A stretch of 22,737 nucleotides of DNA, taken from NCBI GenBank assembly GCA_018398765.1, contig JAHBMJ010002106.1:1-22737 (forward strand). Direction: 5' to 3'. The notes beneath the pieces were generated by a model. The model was not told where the DNA came from and made no database searches. It saw only the letters and a list, made by a program, of their open reading frames with translations. Positions 19,836 through 22,737 of this stretch are shown one piece after another (positions within the stretch are counted from its first letter, which is position 1; the number at the start of each line of letters is the position of its first letter). The stretch comes from Chromera velia (Eukaryota > Sar > Chromeraceae). The position numbers and the translations under genes were made by a program.

Positions 19836-20593
19836 AAACAAAGCAATAGAGAAACTTGCGAACCCTCCCCCGCCCCCCTTTTCCCCTGTTCCCTATCTGA
19901 TTAGTGAATGGACCCGCAGAAGTCCACACCAGGACGACTGAATGAATGCAGGAGACGGTAACACATGGAGTTGCGCCTTCTTTCTTCTCCCTTTGCAGAC
20001 ATTCGAAGGGGCAAGGAAGCTGTAAACATGAAATTAAAGAAGTGAGGCAAATACCCAAACAGATCGAGGTGAATGCCATCACTCATGCTGACTTCCTTTC
20101 TTTCCTTTTTTGCTAGAGACAGCAGAGGGGAGGGATGAACGGCTCTGAATGCAGGCTCTCTTTCCCCCTTCTTCTCTCCATTCAAGTCACCCAATCAGTC
20201 AGTCAGGCAGTCTAACCCTCACTCTCCACAACTTCAGGAGGACCCACCGTCAACTTCCAGTATTATCCGTATGAAAAAAACAACCCCCTTCCCTTCCCGT
20301 GCTTGGTTTTGCTATTCTAATGCAGCTCCTGCGTTTTTTTCTTTTTCTCTTCCTCGATTTGTTTCACACTTCACTGCAGCGGTAGATGAAGTGCTTGTTT
20401 TGGGTTATTAGGATTAAATTTTTGGCTATGCCCCTGAAGCTCTCCTCTGAAGTCCAACTCCGTGCGTGTCCAGCAAATGAGTTTGCATGATGTAGCTCGT
20501 CGCACTCTGAATCTGATGTGTGAGCTTCCAGGGATTCCCTTCTATGCTCCTTGACCCTCTCCCAGGCCTCTTTGCCGGTACGTCTCCTTCTGA
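19558..20593 (-). CDS. Possible upstream exons of the same minus-strand gene
   Basis: Exon candidate 20593-20375 follows ATATGCAG and encodes a charged segment including GKEAWERVKEHRRESLEAH and SWTSEESFRGIAKNLILI. A donor A|GTGAAG at 20374 gives phase 1. That fits candidate 20112-20055 (after GTCTCTAG), encoding KKERKEVSMSDGIHLDLF, whose GG|GTATTT donor would leave a 35-nt intron before a good acceptor TTTACAG at 20020. Downstream coding continues in one of several open frames to about 19900. A further coding-like stretch at about 19640-19558 could feed the exon at 19452. The chain from 20055 to 19558 is not resolved, and the start codon was not found. Confidence 0.3.
19754..19836. repeat. 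(AC)n-(AG)n compound dinucleotide repeat
   Basis: AC repeats (about 19760-19799) are followed directly by AG repeats (about 19801-19835). The repeat sits in a gap between exon candidates of the minus-strand gene, so it is probably intronic. Confidence 0.96.
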
Positions 20594-21475
20594 CTGCATA
20601 TGTGCAGATAGGAGGGTAAGAAGTAGAGGAGAAGAAGAAAGACAAGCGGTCGTACCAGAAACAACTCAACAGATGAAGAGTGCGGCTGTTTCGAGCAAAA
20701 GGACTTTCAGACACAGAAATGAAACAGAAGAAAGAAGCTAGAGAAAGAAGTCTATGGGACAGTACATGCAGCTTAATTCTCTTTGAGTACTCACACCTAC
20801 TATCGCACAAAGAAACTAGGAATAGAGGTGAGAGAAGAAGAAAAGAAAAGAGAAAGAGAACGGAGAAAAGTTGAAAGGCCCACACTCACTTGGATGGATG
20901 AGGCATCGCAGGGCGTGTTCGGGTCCCCCCACCGCTATGCAGCGCCACCCACTAGAACGCCAAGGCCTCAAAGCTTGGTCACCAGAGGTTCGACTCCGAT
21001 CGAACAAATGCAAGCAGGCAGAAAAGAGAAGGTCGAGGGATGAGGCAGGCAAGCAACACACCATATGCACAGATTGAAGAGAGTCATAAATGAATCGCTG
21101 CGACTCCCAATCAGTCCTGGGAGTTTCAGTGGGAGGGAAAGATCGAAGACCAAGCAAAACGTGACCATCGATTGCATGCAAGGGCAAGGCAGCCATGCCT
21201 CTACCTTCTCGATCGGGGATCGGTGATCGATCGAAAAAGGAAGATATCTATCAGAAACCCTGCATCAGTAGTCAGCTCATACATTTGCCAATTGGAAACC
21301 CTTCTTTGCCAACGCCTGCGAGAGCCAGCCAAACTTGTACGGAGTAGCTTGTGAAGGACCAGGGTCTAATGTCTCTTTGTTCTATAGATGTGGCACAGTT
21401 GGGGCAGAACAAACAAACCGTGTTGAGCCCGCACTAACTTGTAGGATCAAGAGAGATTGTTGTTTCTCCAAGGTT
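20594..21475. other. Mixed intergenic DNA, no gene accepted
   Basis: Short open frames occur on both strands but none has a convincing coding pattern or supporting splice sites. GATCGGGGATCGGTGATCGA (about 21210-21229) is a local GATCG-rich patch. The 5' end of the minus-strand gene may lie here. Confidence 0.4.
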
Positions 21476-21595
21476 ATGAAGCGCAAGCCGGGCAAAGAAG
21501 AAGGCTCCGTGCTGCTGCAAACCAAAGAAGACAGACAACAGGCATGCGGACAGAACAAACTCAGAGGGGTCAAGATTTATCGAGCAATATTCAGG
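21476..21595 (+). CDS. Possible small plus-strand exon
   Basis: An ATG at 21476 opens 40 codons of charged, protein-like sequence (Lys, Glu, Gln-rich, ending VKIYRAIFR), bounded on the right by a good donor AGG|GTAAGG at 21596. The same frame stays open upstream to 21335 and downstream to 21697. The minus strand is also open across it. No homologue is recognised and no clear phase-compatible continuation was settled, so this is weak. Confidence 0.22.
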
Positions 21596-21796
21596 GTAAG
21601 GATGGAGGTGTTGTTCTGTCAAGCGTTGTTCGACTACGGGAAGGAAAGAGAGGATTCTTGTGCTGAAGAAAAGAAACACACTTTTGTCATGCGCTGACCT
21701 AAATGATATCTGACAGGTTGAGTGACAACAGCGCCCAGCTATATATACAGGAAGCTGGCAACGACGCGCCCAGAGAGACCGCCCATATCCAGAATG

Positions 21797-22030
21797 GAAA
21801 CGCAAGACTTCTTGGCTCAACTGCAGAATTGTGGGAAGGCTGCGGCTGCAGAAGAGAGGATAGGTTCTTGGCTGACGAAACCGCAAAGAATTGACAGGTA
21901 CGGGCAGGTTGTCGATGTTGCTCCCAAAGCAACGGCCGGGCCGACTGAAAGGAGGAAGATGCAAAGGCTTCCTCAAACGAGGAAAGACGGAGACAGATCG
22001 CGATCTGTCAGTCTGCAGCGGCTATATTAA
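21797..22030 (+). CDS. Possible small plus-strand ORF with upstream TATA-like box
   Basis: The ATG at 21797 opens 77 codons with a helical start (METQDFLAQLQNCGKAAAAE) and a basic tail, ending TAA. CTATATATAC lies about 55 bases upstream (21739-21748), which could be a TATA box or, with its CAG, an intron acceptor. A donor-like CAG|GTACGG at 21898 sits inside the frame, so this may instead be an internal exon. No family is recognised. Confidence 0.25.
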   Translation, partial: ETQDFLAQLQNCGKAAAAEERIGSWLTKPQRIDRYGQVVDVAPKATAGPTERRKMQRLPQTRKDGDRSRSVSLQRLY

Positions 22031-22609
22031 TAAGTAGATCCGTTGGACTCATGAGCAGGGAAGAGTATATATCGATATATCAATATTGCTTTAACAGCCA
22101 TTGGACCGCAAACATGTCGAAAGATCGCGGCTCAGTGTGGTCCGTCGCTTCATGATGCTTCATGCAGCCCCATGCAATGTAGTAAAACCGCACGCCTTGA
22201 AACCGCCAGGCACCCAGACTTTCCGGCCCCGGTATGCATGCATGCACATGCGCGATATGGACCGGCCGGGCCCGCGGGCCACAGCTGACGCGGGATTCTG
22301 TCAGGCAAGGTCGCGGCGTCGCGCGAAGAGGGAATGCAAACGTCTGATGTGTCCGATTTCAATTCACACAACAAATTCAGATAGACGGGGACACCAGCTC
22401 GAAAGACGAGATTCGTCGGTCACGAGAAGAGCACATAAGAGCACAAAAGAGGCTTGTTCAGCGCACCATAAAGAATGCAGGTCAACTGAGGCAAAAACCG
22501 AATGTCTCTGACTCTGACAGATCGGCTCTCCAATGCGTTGCTTGATTTCGGTGTCTCATGCAGACTTGCCTATTTTGCGACAGTTGATTGAATTTTTTCT
22601 CCTGGAAGC
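22031..22609. other. Intergenic region with palindromic patches
   Basis: It contains the palindrome ATATATCGATATAT (22067-22080), a TGCATGCATGCA run (about 22233-22246) and the GC-rich palindrome GGCCCGCGGGCC (22269-22280). The long plus-strand frame through it begins at a TTG and has no coding character. It lies directly upstream of the gene starting at 22610. Confidence 0.5.
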
Positions 22610-22737
22610 ATGCCGTTTAGCCTTGGGGACTTCATACAGCACAAAAGTGCAACTGTCTCGGAAGCAGCAAAAAAGTTCTGGTACATCCTGGGGAAGTACC
22701 TTCTGGAGAACAAACCTGACATGGAAGACTATGAATA
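22610..22737 (+). CDS. 5' end of an unrecognised gene, cut by the window edge
   Basis: The ATG at 22610 is followed by 42 codons without a stop, running off the end. The peptide begins MPFSLGDFIQHKSATVSEAA and continues with aromatic and charged residues (KFWYILGKYL then NKPDMEDYE), a composition typical of a soluble alpha-helical protein. The same frame has a TGA about 20 bases upstream, which supports this ATG or a nearby splice acceptor as the start. No family is recognised from 42 residues. Confidence 0.5.
   Translation, partial: MPFSLGDFIQHKSATVSEAAKKFWYILGKYLLENKPDMEDYE

Noticed and set aside
20987..20997. GGTTCGACTCC, a match to the tRNA B box
   Set aside because: The five bases on each side do not pair as a T stem, and no acceptor stem or A box lies at the right distance, so it is not a tRNA gene.
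22101..22511. 136-codon plus-strand frame
   Set aside because: It opens at TTG, crosses GC palindromes and is Arg/His-rich without pattern. No splice or promoter support was seen.

Overview
The window reads as nuclear DNA of a unicellular eukaryote. Genes are split by GT-AG introns, intergenic and intronic DNA is crowded with microsatellites, and there is a Ty3/gypsy retrotransposon. A chromerid or other plastid-bearing alveolate fits: there is an organellar helical-repeat protein, and an RlmL-type rRNA methyltransferase that opens with a signal peptide followed by a basic, transit-like stretch. The lineage is inference and no marker proves it. The nuclear code appears standard, because the host genes end in TGA or TAG and have no internal stops across the modelled exons.

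Positions 1-9600: a degenerate Ty3/gypsy element lies on the minus strand (about 7147 down to 925). Its order is gag, CCHC zinc knuckle, aspartic protease, reverse transcriptase, RNase H, integrase, GPY/F module, terminal chromodomain. It carries at least eleven in-frame stops, ten of them TAA or TAG, plus about three frame changes, so this copy is not functional. A polypurine tract follows the last stop, but no LTR pair is visible. The flank from 7150 to 9700 has a GT microsatellite, three copies of a 91-98 bp repeat, short tandem decamers and a GTGGAA-rich cluster, with no convincing gene.

Positions 9709-16774: two divergent genes share a promoter region of about 0.7 kb containing an interrupted TCGATCGAT inverted repeat. 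On the minus strand (12684 to 9709) is a three-exon gene for a probable mitochondrial helical-repeat protein of the FASTK/heptatricopeptide kind. On the plus strand (13410 to 16774) is a four-exon gene whose phases join exactly into a 650-residue THUMP/RlmL-like RNA guanine-N2 methyltransferase. Both products plausibly act on organellar RNA.

Positions 16775-17929 are AT-rich and gene-free, with two degenerate copies of a GCCGGCAATTGCC plus poly-A module. Positions 17930-20593 hold a spliced minus-strand gene of unknown function; its last four exons chain in phase and include a 32-nt intron. Positions 20600-22600 have only weak plus-strand coding candidates and palindromic AT- and GC-rich patches. 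A plus-strand gene starts at 22610 and runs off the right edge.
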